Assembly (NCBI RefSeq): GCF_014651835.1
Contig: NZ_BMXQ01000001.1
Coordinates: 434,001-498,000 of the forward strand
Direction: 5' to 3'
Origin: Pigmentiphaga litoralis
GTDB taxonomy: Bacteria; Pseudomonadota; Gammaproteobacteria; Burkholderiales; Burkholderiaceae_B
Length of the DNA stretch: 64,000 bases
The position numbers were made by a program, and so were the translations under genes. This document shows positions 27,752 to 35,965 of the stretch, one piece after another (position 1 is the first letter of the stretch; the number at the start of each line of letters is the position of its first letter). The notes beneath the pieces were generated by a model. It had not been told where the DNA came from. It made no database searches and saw only the letters and a program-made list of their open reading frames with translations.

Positions 27752-28303
27752 ATGTCCAAGTGCTTGTGGCGTCTCCTGCTCACCCTTTCGTTGCTGCTGA
27801 CCTTGCCGATGCAGGGGTATGCCGCTGCGCGGATGACGGCATGCGACGCGGTCTTGGCCGGTGCCTTGGCAGGTGCGGGGGCGCGGTCGATGGCCCATGA
27901 CGCGGGTCGGCGCGACATGTCTGCGCATCATGAGGACGTGCACAACCCGTCGCCGCACAATGGCCTGCAACGCGGCGCAGTTGAGCGCCACGGCATGCAA
28001 CACGACGGCATGCATTACGACGGTATGCAACACGACGGCATGCAACACGACGGCATGCACCACCCTGGCATCCAGGGCGGCACACACGGTGGCGCTGACG
28101 ACGGGATCCAGGGTGGCACACACACCGCTCATGGCGCCAGCTGCATGGGCTGCACGCCGTGCAGTCCTGGGGCGGCGCCGACTTGCATGAGTCCCATTAC
28201 CAGTCCTTCGGTCTCGTTGCGGGTCATCCCCACGCTTCTTGTCGCACCCGCATCGCCCGACCTGGCGCTCCCCGAGCGCCCTCCCCAAGCTTTCCTCGCG
28301 TAG
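27752..28303 (+). CDS. Exported His/Met-rich CopL-like metal-binding protein
   Basis: A 183-residue protein with a signal peptide (LWRLLLTLSLLLTLPMQGYAA), a His/Met-rich middle containing five copies of a five-residue repeat (consensus GMQHD), a Cys cluster (SCMGCTPC) and a Pro-rich C-terminus (ALPERPPQAFL). The layout resembles CopL-type copper regulatory/binding proteins that precede copper-resistance operons; the repeat block is lineage-specific. It is the first gene of the copper cluster, 37 bases after the GGDEF/EAL stop. The role, probably binding Cu in the periplasm, is inferred from composition and context. Confidence 0.72.
   Translation: MSKCLWRLLLTLSLLLTLPMQGYAAARMTACDAVLAGALAGAGARSMAHDAGRRDMSAHHEDVHNPSPHNGLQRGAVERHGMQHDGMHYDGMQHDGMQHDGMHHPGIQGGTHGGADDGIQGGTHTAHGASCMGCTPCSPGAAPTCMSPITSPSVSLRVIPTLLVAPASPDLALPERPPQAFLA
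27992..28066 (+). repeat. Five tandem 15-bp units encoding Gly-Met-x-His/Tyr-Asp
   Basis: Units of consensus GGCATGCAACACGAC begin at 27992, 28007, 28022, 28037 and 28052; units 1 and 4 are identical, units 2 and 3 differ by one to a few bases, and the last has decayed to encode GMHHP. The in-frame tandem array adds Met and His ligands and can expand or contract without a frameshift. Confidence 0.9.
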
Positions 28304-28432
28304 CGGATCGACTCCTCCTGATCGTCGCCGGCGCTTCGCGCCCTGGCACCGGCTGAGTCATTCCGCGTTCGTTGCGTTCGTTCCTGTCGTTGTTGACGAC
28401 GGCGGGTTCCCACGACGTTCCGTGAGGACATC

Positions 28433-28903
28433 ATGTTTCATCCCATCATTTCATCCATCCAGGCGTGGGCGATAGCGCTTGCCGTCGGGGCGACGAGTTC
28501 TGCGTCGGCTCAGGCAGTGCTGCCTGCCACGGCTTCGCCTGCCGCGGCTTCGCCCGCCGCGGTCGCTGCACCCGCACCCGCACCCGCACCGGCAGGTGTA
28601 CCCGCAACGGCGACCGCGCCTGCGCCTGCCTACCGATCGGCATTCGACGACTACCGCAGTTTTGCCGATCAGCCTGTTGGCGGCTGGGCAGCGGCCAACC
28701 GCGACGCGGCCGATATCGGCGGCTGGCGGGCCCATGCCAAGGCGGCGCATGCGCCTGCCGATCGCGGAGCCGTAACGCCGCCCGGTGGTAGAGGCACAGC
28801 CCCAGCGGCAGCTCATGGCAGCGATAGCGTCCGCCATCCTGCAGATCTCCAGCATGCCGGGCATGCCGATCAGACTCCCTCGGCAACAGGGGCCCGCCCA
28901 TGA
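28433..28903 (+). CDS. Exported Ala/Pro-rich protein of copper cluster, unknown function
   Basis: A 156-residue protein. A signal peptide (AIALAVGATSSASAQA) is followed by an Ala/Pro low-complexity tether (residues about 30-62), then a compact motif region YRSAFDDYRSFADQPVGGW...ADIGGWRAHAKAA, and a His-containing polar tail. The motif region looks like a conserved short domain rather than random sequence. GAGGAC lies before the ATG, and its stop overlaps the TolC-family start (ATGA at 28900-28903), tying it to the efflux/oxidase operon. I do not recognise a named family. A periplasmic accessory role is inferred. Confidence 0.7.
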   Translation: MFHPIISSIQAWAIALAVGATSSASAQAVLPATASPAAASPAAVAAPAPAPAPAGVPATATAPAPAYRSAFDDYRSFADQPVGGWAAANRDAADIGGWRAHAKAAHAPADRGAVTPPGGRGTAPAAAHGSDSVRHPADLQHAGHADQTPSATGARP

Positions 28904-30381
28904 CCGCGCTGCGAAGATCCCCCACGCCGGCCCGAAGTTTTCCACGCACAGCGTTGGTCCTTGCCCTGACATTCGCCATGGCTGGCTGCGCTTCGGTGGA
29001 CATTGACCGGGTCGTCGGGACCAGCAATGACGACGCTGCCGACTTCACCCTGGGGGAATTGCAACTGGCGCGCACGCCCGCCCAGCAGCGCGACCGCGAA
29101 GCCGCGGCGCAAGGCCTGCTCGCCCAGCCCCTGGACCAGAACGCCGCAGTGCAGCTGGCGCTGCAGAACAGCCCGCAGTTGCAGGCCTTGCTGGCCCAGG
29201 CGTGGGCCGATGCGGCCAATGGCGCGCAGATCGGCCGGCTGCCGAATCCGGTGTTCGACTTCGAGCGCATGCGCACGGTGGACGAACTGGAGTTTGGCCG
29301 GTTGCTGGCCTTTGGTCTGCTGGATCTGATTACCTTGCCGCAGCGCTACGGCATTGCACAGCGGCGGACGGCGCAGGCCACGCTTCGTTTGACGCGTGAC
29401 GTGGTGGCGCACGTGACGCAGGTGCGGCAGGCCTGGGTTCGTGCAGTGGCCGCCGAACAATCGGTGGCCTACGCCAAGCAGGTGAACGATGCGGCGCAGG
29501 CGAGCGCCGAGCTAGGGCGTCGCATGCAGGCGGCGGGCAATTTCAGCCGTCTCGAACGGGCGCGTCAGCAGGCGTTTTATGCGGACGCGGCCACGCAGTG
29601 GGCGTCCGCCAGGCAGACTGCGACGGCCACGCGCGCGCAGCTGGAACGGTTGCTGGGGCTGACCGAAGCGCAGGCCGCCCGGCTGCAATTGCCGGCGCGT
29701 TTGCCGGATCTGCCCAAGACGCCGACGTCGCCCGAGCGTGCCGCCAGCACGGCCAGCGCGGCGCGGCTGGACGTGCGGCTGGCGCAGGCGTCGTATGAAG
29801 CGGCGGCCCGGGCGCAAGGATTGACGCGCATCACGAGCCTGACCGACATCGAACTGGGCGTGCGCCACGACACGATGTTCGACCGGGGCGAGGGCGGGTC
29901 GACCCATCGCAATGGCTACGAGGTGAGCGTGCGACTGCCTCTATTCGACGATGGCAGCCTGCGCCGTGATGCGATCGGTGCGCAGACACTGGCGCTGACA
30001 CATCAGCTCGAAGCCACCTTGCGGGCAGCGGGCAGCCAGCTGCGCGAATCCTATGGCGCCTACCGGACGGCGTATGACATTTCGCGCCACTATCACGACG
30101 AGGTGGTGCCGCTGCGCAAGCTGATCGCCGAAGAAAACGTGCTTCGCTACAACGGCATGTTCATCAGCGTGTTTGAACTGCTGGCGGACACCCGCGCGCA
30201 GGTCAACAGCGTGATCGCCGCGATCGATGCGCAGCGCAACTATTGGCTGGCCGATGCCGCCTTGCAGGCGGCGATCGTCGGCGTGCCGCTGTCGGGCAAC
30301 ACGGCGCCGACCGCCGGGGTCGCAGGAACGCCAGGCGGCGCCATGCTGGCCGCACAAGGAGGCAGCGATGCGGCGCATTGA
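28900..30381 (+). CDS. TolC-family outer-membrane efflux lipoprotein (CusC-like)
   Basis: A 493-residue outer-membrane channel subunit. The lipobox is FAMAGCAS, with the Cys as the acylation site. Two TolC repeats follow with long helical Ala/Gln/Leu-rich stretches (LQNSPQLQALLAQAWADAANG; ASYEAAARAQGLTRITSLTDIELG) and the beta-strand segment NGYEVSVRLPLFDDG. CusC-like proteins normally pair with an RND pump and adaptor; none is encoded nearby, so the partner must be elsewhere. It is translationally coupled to the preceding small exported protein and followed by the multicopper oxidase. Confidence 0.9.
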   Translation: MTALRRSPTPARSFPRTALVLALTFAMAGCASVDIDRVVGTSNDDAADFTLGELQLARTPAQQRDREAAAQGLLAQPLDQNAAVQLALQNSPQLQALLAQAWADAANGAQIGRLPNPVFDFERMRTVDELEFGRLLAFGLLDLITLPQRYGIAQRRTAQATLRLTRDVVAHVTQVRQAWVRAVAAEQSVAYAKQVNDAAQASAELGRRMQAAGNFSRLERARQQAFYADAATQWASARQTATATRAQLERLLGLTEAQAARLQLPARLPDLPKTPTSPERAASTASAARLDVRLAQASYEAAARAQGLTRITSLTDIELGVRHDTMFDRGEGGSTHRNGYEVSVRLPLFDDGSLRRDAIGAQTLALTHQLEATLRAAGSQLRESYGAYRTAYDISRHYHDEVVPLRKLIAEENVLRYNGMFISVFELLADTRAQVNSVIAAIDAQRNYWLADAALQAAIVGVPLSGNTAPTAGVAGTPGGAMLAAQGGSDAAH

Positions 30382-30435
30382 TTGCACAAGCCAGACCTCG
30401 ATTTCCATCAATCCTTCGCACAGGAGGGCGGCATC

Positions 30436-31839
30436 ATGACCTCCCGCAGAGCTTTTCTGAAATCCGCCGGCCTGGCCGGTGGCGCGGTGGCGGCCGGCGG
30501 CGTCAACCGGGTTGCACTGGCTGGCCTGCCTGAACTGGTCTCGCAGACGTCCGCCGCCACCGCCGCGCCTCTGGTACCGGACACGGGCAGGCCCTATCGC
30601 CCGGTGGTCACGCTGAACGGATGGAGTTTGCCGTGGCGCATGCAGGATGGCGTGAAGGAATTCCATCTGGTGGCCGAGCCCGTGGTGCGCGAAATGGCGC
30701 CGGGCATGAAGGCGCACTTGTGGGGCTATAACGGCCAGTCACCGGGTCCGACGATCGAGGTGGTGGAGGGTGACCGCGTGCGTATCTTCGTGACGAACCG
30801 GCTGCCCGAGCACACCAGTGTGCATTGGCATGGCCAGCGCCTGCCCAACGGCATGGATGGCGTGTCCGGGCTCACGCAGCCCAGCATTCCGTCGGGCAAG
30901 ACCTTCGTGTATGAGTTTGTCGCACGCCGGCCCGGCACCTTCATGTACCACCCGCACGCCGACGAAATGGTGCAGATGGCGATGGGCATGATGGGCACCT
31001 GGATCACCCATCCCAAGGCGCCGCATCCGCTGATCGACGAGGTGGATCGCGACTTCGTGTTCCTGCTCAATGCCTACGACATCGATCCCGGGTCGTACAC
31101 GCCCAGGATCATGACCATGCTGGACTTCAATCTGTGGACCTGGAACAGCCGCGTGTTTCCTGGCATCGATTCATTGAACGTGCGGCAGAACGACAAGGTC
31201 CGCATTCGCGTGGGCAACCTGACCATGACCAACCACCCCATTCATGTGCATGGCCATGAGTTCGTCGTGACAGGCACCGATGGCGGGCCGACGCCGCGTG
31301 CGGGGCGCTGGCCGGAAGTCAGTGTGGATGTCGCAGTGGGCCAGATGCGGCAGGTGGAGTTTGTTGCGGATGAGGAGGGCGACTGGGCGCTGCATTGCCA
31401 CAAGAGCCATCACACCATGAACGCGATGGGGCATGACGTGCCCACGATGATCGGTGTCGACCATGGCGATGTGGCGCGGCAGATCACCGGGCTGATTCCG
31501 GACTACATGGTCATGGGCGAACGCGGCATGGCCGACATGGCCGAGATGGAAATGCCGCTGCCCGACAACACCTTGCCAATGATGTCAGGCACGGGGCCTT
31601 TCGGATCGCTGGAGATGGGCGGCATGTTCAGTGTGTTGAAGGTACGACGGGATCAGCCGCGCAACGACTACCGCGATCCCGGCTGGTTCAAGCATCCACT
31701 CGGAACGGTGGCCTATGAATACACCGGTGTCGTGCCCGAGCCTGCGCGTGCGCGTCCGGCCGCCATGCCGCCCACCGGTGCCGGCGCCGCGGGTGTGGAT
31801 GTCCGAATCCGCAAACCGCAAGGCCATCAGGGTCATTGA
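30436..31839 (+). CDS. Multicopper oxidase, Tat-exported
   Basis: Periplasmic multicopper oxidase of 467 residues, likely oxidising Cu(I) to less toxic Cu(II). A twin-arginine signal (SRRAFLKSAG) is present, as expected for an enzyme exported folded. Copper sites are visible in order: HWHGQRLPNGMDG, MYHPHADE, NHPIHVHGHEF and HCHKSHHTMNAMGH, which supply type 1, 2 and 3 ligands. A Met/Glu-rich segment (MADMAEMEMPLPDNTLPMM) near residue 375 could be an extra copper-collecting loop. Start: the ATG at 30436 follows AGGAGG (30422-30427); an in-frame ATG at 30382 lacks one. Confidence 0.94.
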   Translation: MTSRRAFLKSAGLAGGAVAAGGVNRVALAGLPELVSQTSAATAAPLVPDTGRPYRPVVTLNGWSLPWRMQDGVKEFHLVAEPVVREMAPGMKAHLWGYNGQSPGPTIEVVEGDRVRIFVTNRLPEHTSVHWHGQRLPNGMDGVSGLTQPSIPSGKTFVYEFVARRPGTFMYHPHADEMVQMAMGMMGTWITHPKAPHPLIDEVDRDFVFLLNAYDIDPGSYTPRIMTMLDFNLWTWNSRVFPGIDSLNVRQNDKVRIRVGNLTMTNHPIHVHGHEFVVTGTDGGPTPRAGRWPEVSVDVAVGQMRQVEFVADEEGDWALHCHKSHHTMNAMGHDVPTMIGVDHGDVARQITGLIPDYMVMGERGMADMAEMEMPLPDNTLPMMSGTGPFGSLEMGGMFSVLKVRRDQPRNDYRDPGWFKHPLGTVAYEYTGVVPEPARARPAAMPPTGAGAAGVDVRIRKPQGHQGH

Positions 31840-31855
31840 TCAAGGAAACTATCTC

Positions 31856-32410
31856 ATGTCCAACTTTCCACATTCCGCCGCCAAGCTGGCCTTGGCGATG
31901 TTGATCTTCACCAGCACCGCGGTGTCACCGGCCTGGGCCGCTGGCCAACATGGCGGCGGTCATCCTGAATCGCCCATCGGCCAACCGGGTGTTCCGGCAC
32001 AAGCGTCGCGCACCATTGACGTCGAGATGACCGACACCATGCGTTTCCACCCGGCGCGGCTGGACGTCAGGAAGGGCGAGACGCTGCGGTTGCGGGTCAA
32101 GAATTCCGGCCAGATCAAGCACGAACTGGTGCTGGGCACGCAGGCTGAATTGCAGGCCCATTACGAGCAGATGAAGCGCTTTCCGGGCATGGAGCATGAA
32201 GATCCGTCCATGGTGAGTGTTGCGCCGGGACAAATCGGTGAGATTGTGTGGAAATTTACCGAAACGGGAACGGTAGACTTCGCGTGCCTTCAGCCCGGGC
32301 ATTTCGAATCCGGCATGGTCGGGCACGTCGCGGTGGCGGGCGGGGCGGGCGATGCCAGCAACCAAAGCGCGTCCTCCGCGCGCCCGACCGGGGCCGCGCA
32401 CCGGCATTGA
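31856..32410 (+). CDS. Cupredoxin-domain copper protein
   Basis: A 184-residue exported protein with a signal ending VSPAWAAG and a plastocyanin/azurin-like domain. Type 1 copper ligands appear as His in IKHELVLG, Cys in DFACLQPGH, the following His and the Met in FESGMVG. AAGGAAA lies seven bases before the ATG. The C-terminal tail is Ala/Ser-rich with a terminal HRH. It could pass electrons or copper between the multicopper oxidase and the CusF-like protein. Confidence 0.9.
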   Translation: MSNFPHSAAKLALAMLIFTSTAVSPAWAAGQHGGGHPESPIGQPGVPAQASRTIDVEMTDTMRFHPARLDVRKGETLRLRVKNSGQIKHELVLGTQAELQAHYEQMKRFPGMEHEDPSMVSVAPGQIGEIVWKFTETGTVDFACLQPGHFESGMVGHVAVAGGAGDASNQSASSARPTGAAHRH

Positions 32411-32579
32411 GCCCGGGCAGTATCCAACGTTCAGTGCACTGACGTTTGGCACCCATATCTTTCGCGTGACGAAGCGCTGCCCACTGAAATTTGCGCGGTG
32501 TTCTGACCAGGTCCGCCGTGTACTGATTATTTCTGAACCTCTGTTTATTTCTCTTAGCTTTCGAAGGATGAAGATCATC

Positions 32580-32936
32580 ATGTTTGAACAACGACGTCTC
32601 GTGCAATGCCTGCTCGGCGCCGTGCTCGCCACCGCGGCCGTATCCACCTTTGCCCAGCAACCGCGCATGTCGCCCGAACAATTGGCCATGAACCACGTGC
32701 CGGCCGAAGCGCCCAGCTGGGTCGAAGGCGAAGTGCGTCGCATCGACGCAGACAACCGCAAGCTGACACTGCGTCATGGCGAAATTCGCAACCTCGACAT
32801 GCCTGGCATGACGATGGTGTTCCGTGTCCAGGAAGGCGTGGCGCTCGACAACGTCAAGGTCGGCGACAAGGTGCGGTTCACGGCCTTGAACGACAACGGC
32901 CAGGTCGTGGTGACGCAGTTGCAGTCCGCGAACTGA
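32580..32936 (+). CDS. CusF-like periplasmic copper chaperone
   Basis: A 118-residue exported protein; the signal peptide ends about VSTFAQQ and a CusF-type OB-fold domain covers about 45-116. Copper ligands align as His in LRHGEI and the two Met in MPGMTMVF. The Trp that caps Cu(I) in E. coli CusF is Met here (LDMPGMTM versus NWPEMTM), adding a possible third thioether. An in-frame ATG at 32568 exists; I prefer 32580 because AAGGA (32564-32568) is then well spaced. About 170 bases, partly AT-rich, separate it from the cupredoxin gene, so it may have its own promoter. Confidence 0.88.
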   Translation: MFEQRRLVQCLLGAVLATAAVSTFAQQPRMSPEQLAMNHVPAEAPSWVEGEVRRIDADNRKLTLRHGEIRNLDMPGMTMVFRVQEGVALDNVKVGDKVRFTALNDNGQVVVTQLQSAN

Positions 32937-33469
32937 TCGCCGCCGTCCGAATCACAGCGGACCGTCAGCTGCGAACCGGTGACCGGGGGGCCAGCACTGC
33001 CGCTGGCCTCGACCGAACCGCCCCTCCTTGCGCGCACGGGTTTGGTGCCGCCCGGCCCCGATCCGGTGCGGCGTTCACTGAACGCGTCCACCAGCGCCGA
33101 GCCAGCCAAGGCCATTCCCAGTACCAGCACCCGCTGGCATATCGTTTGCTTTGCTTCCCACCAGAGTAGAAGCAGTTAGCACGAGCCACAACGGGCGCCG
33201 CCCCGCATCGGCTTGTACGGGACATTGCTCTCACGGCCTTCGTCGGTCAGATCGACGCGCGCCGTGCGCCGCCATGGCGGTTGTATGCGACAGCGATCGT
33301 GTGCAACAGGGCTTCGAGATGTCTTTCGGTCAGACCGTGATCCCGATTTCCTTGCACCCGCGATCCATCCATCCAGCCGCTGGCGGGGAGCGCTCGCGTG
33401 CCGGCGACATCCGTGCCGCGATGCGTTGATCAGCGTTGAGCTCTCAGCTTTCAATTGGATGGATTCCCC
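32937..33469. other. 533-base stretch without a supportable gene
   Basis: No convincing gene on either strand. Two small minus-strand frames were considered: one ending GGARCGSC at about 33178, and one with a hydrophobic LVLGMALAGSALVDAF segment near 33130 that would run into the CusF gene. Neither has a clear ribosome-binding site or recognisable domain. The right end must hold the promoter of the Rieske oxygenase gene. Confidence 0.5.
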
Positions 33470-34489
33470 ATGCTCGTGACCCAACAACCCGTATTGCGCC
33501 GTTTCTGGTATGCCCTGGTCCCGCTGACCGATCTCGATGACGGTCCCAAGCCTTTCACCCTGTTGGGCCAGCCTCTGGTTTTGTGGAAGAACGGCGAAGG
33601 CGAGCCGGTTGCCCTGGAAGACCGGTGCTGCCACCGCACCGCCAAGCTGTCCAAAGGCTTTGTTGAAGAAGGCAGGATCGTGTGCGGCTATCACGGCTGG
33701 ACCTTCAACGACGCCGGTGCCTGTGTGCGCATTCCGCAAGCGGCTGACAAGCCCATTCCAAAAAGCTGCCAGGTCAAATCCTTCCGCTGCCAGGCGAAAT
33801 ACGGCTATGTATGGGTCGCGCTGGATGATCCGTTGCAGCCGATTCCCGACTTTCCGGAAGACGCGGATCCGGCCTATCGCCGCATCTTCCAGTTCTATGA
33901 AAAGTGGAAATCCAGCCCGCTGCGCTTCATGGAAAATTCCTTTGACGCTGCCCACTTCAGCTACGTGCATCGTGCCAACTTCGGCATTTACGAGCAGCCC
34001 AAGCCGCAGGTATTCGAGATCAAGGAGTCCGAATGGGGCTTCGAGGCGCACACCATCGTGCCGATTCGCAATCCCGACAACGGCTTTCGGGTGACCGGCA
34101 GCAGCGAGCCTTTTACGGAACGCCACCTGTACAACCGATGGCACATGCCGTCGGTGCGCCGCTTCGGCTGCATCTACGCCCAGACCGGCCGCCATCACAT
34201 CATCTACAACTGCGCTACGCCCATCGATGACGGCACGATGGTGCTGGTGCAATGGCTGTACCGCAACGACACCGAGGCGGACTGCTCGACCGAAGAACTG
34301 ATCGCCTGGGACCAAGCCATCGTCGACGAAGACCGCGACATCCTGGAAGCGACCGACTACGACGCCTGCGTCGACACCAGCCGCCGCGTCGAACAGCACA
34401 TGGAATCCGACAAACCCGGCCTGCTGATGCGCAAGATGCTCCTCGGCCTGCTGCACGCCCACGGCGAAGAAGAAGTCTATAGGCGGTGA
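33470..34489 (+). CDS. Rieske non-heme iron oxygenase, alpha-subunit type
   Basis: A 339-residue oxygenase that hydroxylates or demethylates aromatic or related substrates using electrons from a separate reductase. Rieske [2Fe-2S] ligands are Cys53-x-His55 (RCCHRTAKL) and Cys72/His75 (CGYHGWTF). The catalytic mononuclear iron motif is FMENSFDAAHFSYVHR, with the bridging Asp and two His. The substrate is unknown. No reductase or ferredoxin gene is adjacent, so it borrows one. The ATG at 33470 is used instead of a TTG five codons upstream, giving MLVTQQPVLRRFWY. A large inverted repeat begins two bases after the stop. Confidence 0.93.
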   Translation: MLVTQQPVLRRFWYALVPLTDLDDGPKPFTLLGQPLVLWKNGEGEPVALEDRCCHRTAKLSKGFVEEGRIVCGYHGWTFNDAGACVRIPQAADKPIPKSCQVKSFRCQAKYGYVWVALDDPLQPIPDFPEDADPAYRRIFQFYEKWKSSPLRFMENSFDAAHFSYVHRANFGIYEQPKPQVFEIKESEWGFEAHTIVPIRNPDNGFRVTGSSEPFTERHLYNRWHMPSVRRFGCIYAQTGRHHIIYNCATPIDDGTMVLVQWLYRNDTEADCSTEELIAWDQAIVDEDRDILEATDYDACVDTSRRVEQHMESDKPGLLMRKMLLGLLHAHGEEEVYRR

Positions 34490-34491
34490 TC

Positions 34492-34711
34492 CCCCCTGGG
34501 CGCTGCGCGCCTCCCCCCAGGGGGCGGCACTGGCGGACTGGCGGAGCCAGATCCGCTGTGCCCCAGGTGGGCTGTGGCAACAAGTCGAGGCGGTGTTGCG
34601 CCTGAGGTGCTGACGTTTGAGGGAGCCGCCGCATCCCTGCTGGGCACAGCGGATCTGGCTTTGCCAGTCCGCCAGTGCCGCCCCTGGGGGAGGCGCGCAG
34701 CGCCCAGGGGG
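34492..34711. repeat. Large inverted repeat, about 70-bp arms, between Rieske gene and zapE
   Basis: The left arm (34492-34563) and right arm (34642-34711) are reverse complements with only a few mismatches and single-base gaps, separated by a 78-base loop. The arms begin CCCCCTGGGCGCTGCGCGCC and contain the text ACTGGCGGACTGGC. Each arm can also fold on itself (CCCCTGGG / CCCAGGGG). As RNA this would form a very stable cruciform-like hairpin and could terminate or insulate transcription. It looks like a dispersed intergenic repeat of the genome rather than a gene-specific signal. Confidence 0.92.
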
Positions 34712-34717
34712 TACAAT
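34712..34717 (+). promoter_or_regulatory. Candidate -10 box of zapE at the edge of the inverted repeat
   Basis: TACAAT (five of six matches to TATAAT) starts on the base after the right repeat arm and ends six bases before the zapE ATG, which would put the transcription start at or next to that ATG. No good -35 box is visible inside the repeat arm. Confidence 0.45.
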
Positions 34718-34723
34718 CAACTG

Positions 34724-35815
34724 ATGAATGTCCGCGAATATTATGAACACGCGCTGGCCGAGCGCGGTTTTGCCGAAGATCCCGCTCAACGCAAGGCGAT
34801 TGATCGGCTGCAACGCTATTACGATGAATGGGTCAGCTTCAAGGCGTTGCGTTCAAGCGCGATCAAGCGCTTGCTGAACCGGCCGGGCGTGCCACGCGGC
34901 GTCTATATGTGGGGCGGTGTGGGTCGCGGCAAGAGCTTCCTGATGGACGCCTTCTATGCCACGGTCCCCGTCAAACGCAAGACGCGCGTGCACTTTCATG
35001 AATTCATGCGCAGCGTGCATCGCCAGCTCGACGACGTGAAGGGCATGTCCGACCCGCTGGACGAAGTGGCCAAACGTATTTCGCGGCGTTATCGCCTGAT
35101 CTGTTTCGACGAGTTCCATGTATCGGACGTGGCCGACGCCATGATCCTGTACCGCCTGCTGGTCGGGCTGTTCGCCAATGGCACGTCGTTCGTCATGACG
35201 TCGAACTACGAACCCAGCACCCTGTACCCCGACGGCCTGCACCGCGACCGCACCTTTCCGGCCATCAAGCTGATCCAGGAAAAGATGGACGTGCTGAACG
35301 TGGATTCGGGCACCGATTACCGCCGCCGTATCCTCGAGCAGGTCAACCTGTATCACACGCCGCTGGATGCTGCCGCCGACGCTGCCTTGAAGAAGGCCTT
35401 TACCGACATCGCGGAAACGTCGCTGGACACGCCGGTGCTGCGGATCGAACACCGCGAAGTCCACGCCAAAATGCGCGCGGGCGGGGTGGTGTGGTTCGAC
35501 TTTGCCACCCTGTGTGGCGGACCGCGGTCACAGAACGATTACCTGGAACTGGCTAGCCAGTTCCACACGGTGATCCTGTCGGGCGTGCCGCAGATGGGTC
35601 CGCGCCAGTCATCCGAAGCGCGCCGGTTTACCTGGCTGATCGACGTGCTGTACGACCACAAGGTCAAGCTGATCATCTCGGCAGCGTGCGAGCCAGAAGG
35701 GCTGTACACCGAAGGCGCGCTGGCCAACGAGTTTCACCGCACCGTGTCCCGCCTGCTTGAAATGCAGTCGCGCGAGTACCTGGAGTCTGAACGCCGCGCC
35801 ACCGTCGTGCTGTAA
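34724..35815 (+). CDS. zapE: Cell division ATPase ZapE (AFG1-like)
   Basis: P-loop ATPase of 363 residues associated with the Z-ring and related to mitochondrial AFG1/LACE1. Walker A is GGVGRGKSFLMD and Walker B is LICFDEFHVSD; further AAA-like elements include VMTSNYEP (sensor 1) and FTWLIDVLYDHKVKL. The open frame extends upstream through the inverted repeat, but the family N-terminus starts at ATG 34724 (MNVREYYEHALAERGF). No good ribosome-binding site precedes it. In many relatives this gene follows lpdA; here it stands alone. Confidence 0.94.
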   Translation: MNVREYYEHALAERGFAEDPAQRKAIDRLQRYYDEWVSFKALRSSAIKRLLNRPGVPRGVYMWGGVGRGKSFLMDAFYATVPVKRKTRVHFHEFMRSVHRQLDDVKGMSDPLDEVAKRISRRYRLICFDEFHVSDVADAMILYRLLVGLFANGTSFVMTSNYEPSTLYPDGLHRDRTFPAIKLIQEKMDVLNVDSGTDYRRRILEQVNLYHTPLDAAADAALKKAFTDIAETSLDTPVLRIEHREVHAKMRAGGVVWFDFATLCGGPRSQNDYLELASQFHTVILSGVPQMGPRQSSEARRFTWLIDVLYDHKVKLIISAACEPEGLYTEGALANEFHRTVSRLLEMQSREYLESERRATVVL

Positions 35816-35965
35816 GCCGACCGCTTCCGTCAGCCGTTTGGCGCCCGACCTGCCACGGGTGCTTACTGAATTTGCCGGATGGCACAGACTTCGCAATCCT
35901 TGAATCATGGATAGCTAGTAGTCTGTGCCCCTTCGGGCAGGTTTTGAACAAAGGAAGACACGGCA

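Noticed and set aside
27992-28066. The regular 15-bp array as a possible CRISPR-like or regulatory repeat
   Set aside because: The units are directly adjacent without spacers and lie in frame inside a coding sequence, so this is a protein repeat.
32774-33234. Two small overlapping minus-strand frames after the CusF-like gene, one with a hydrophobic helix
   Set aside because: One runs through the CusF gene and the other lacks a start with a ribosome-binding site; neither shows a recognisable family.
34574-34723. An upstream extension of zapE through the inverted repeat
   Set aside because: The extra 50 residues come from the repeat and the family's conserved N-terminus begins at 34724.
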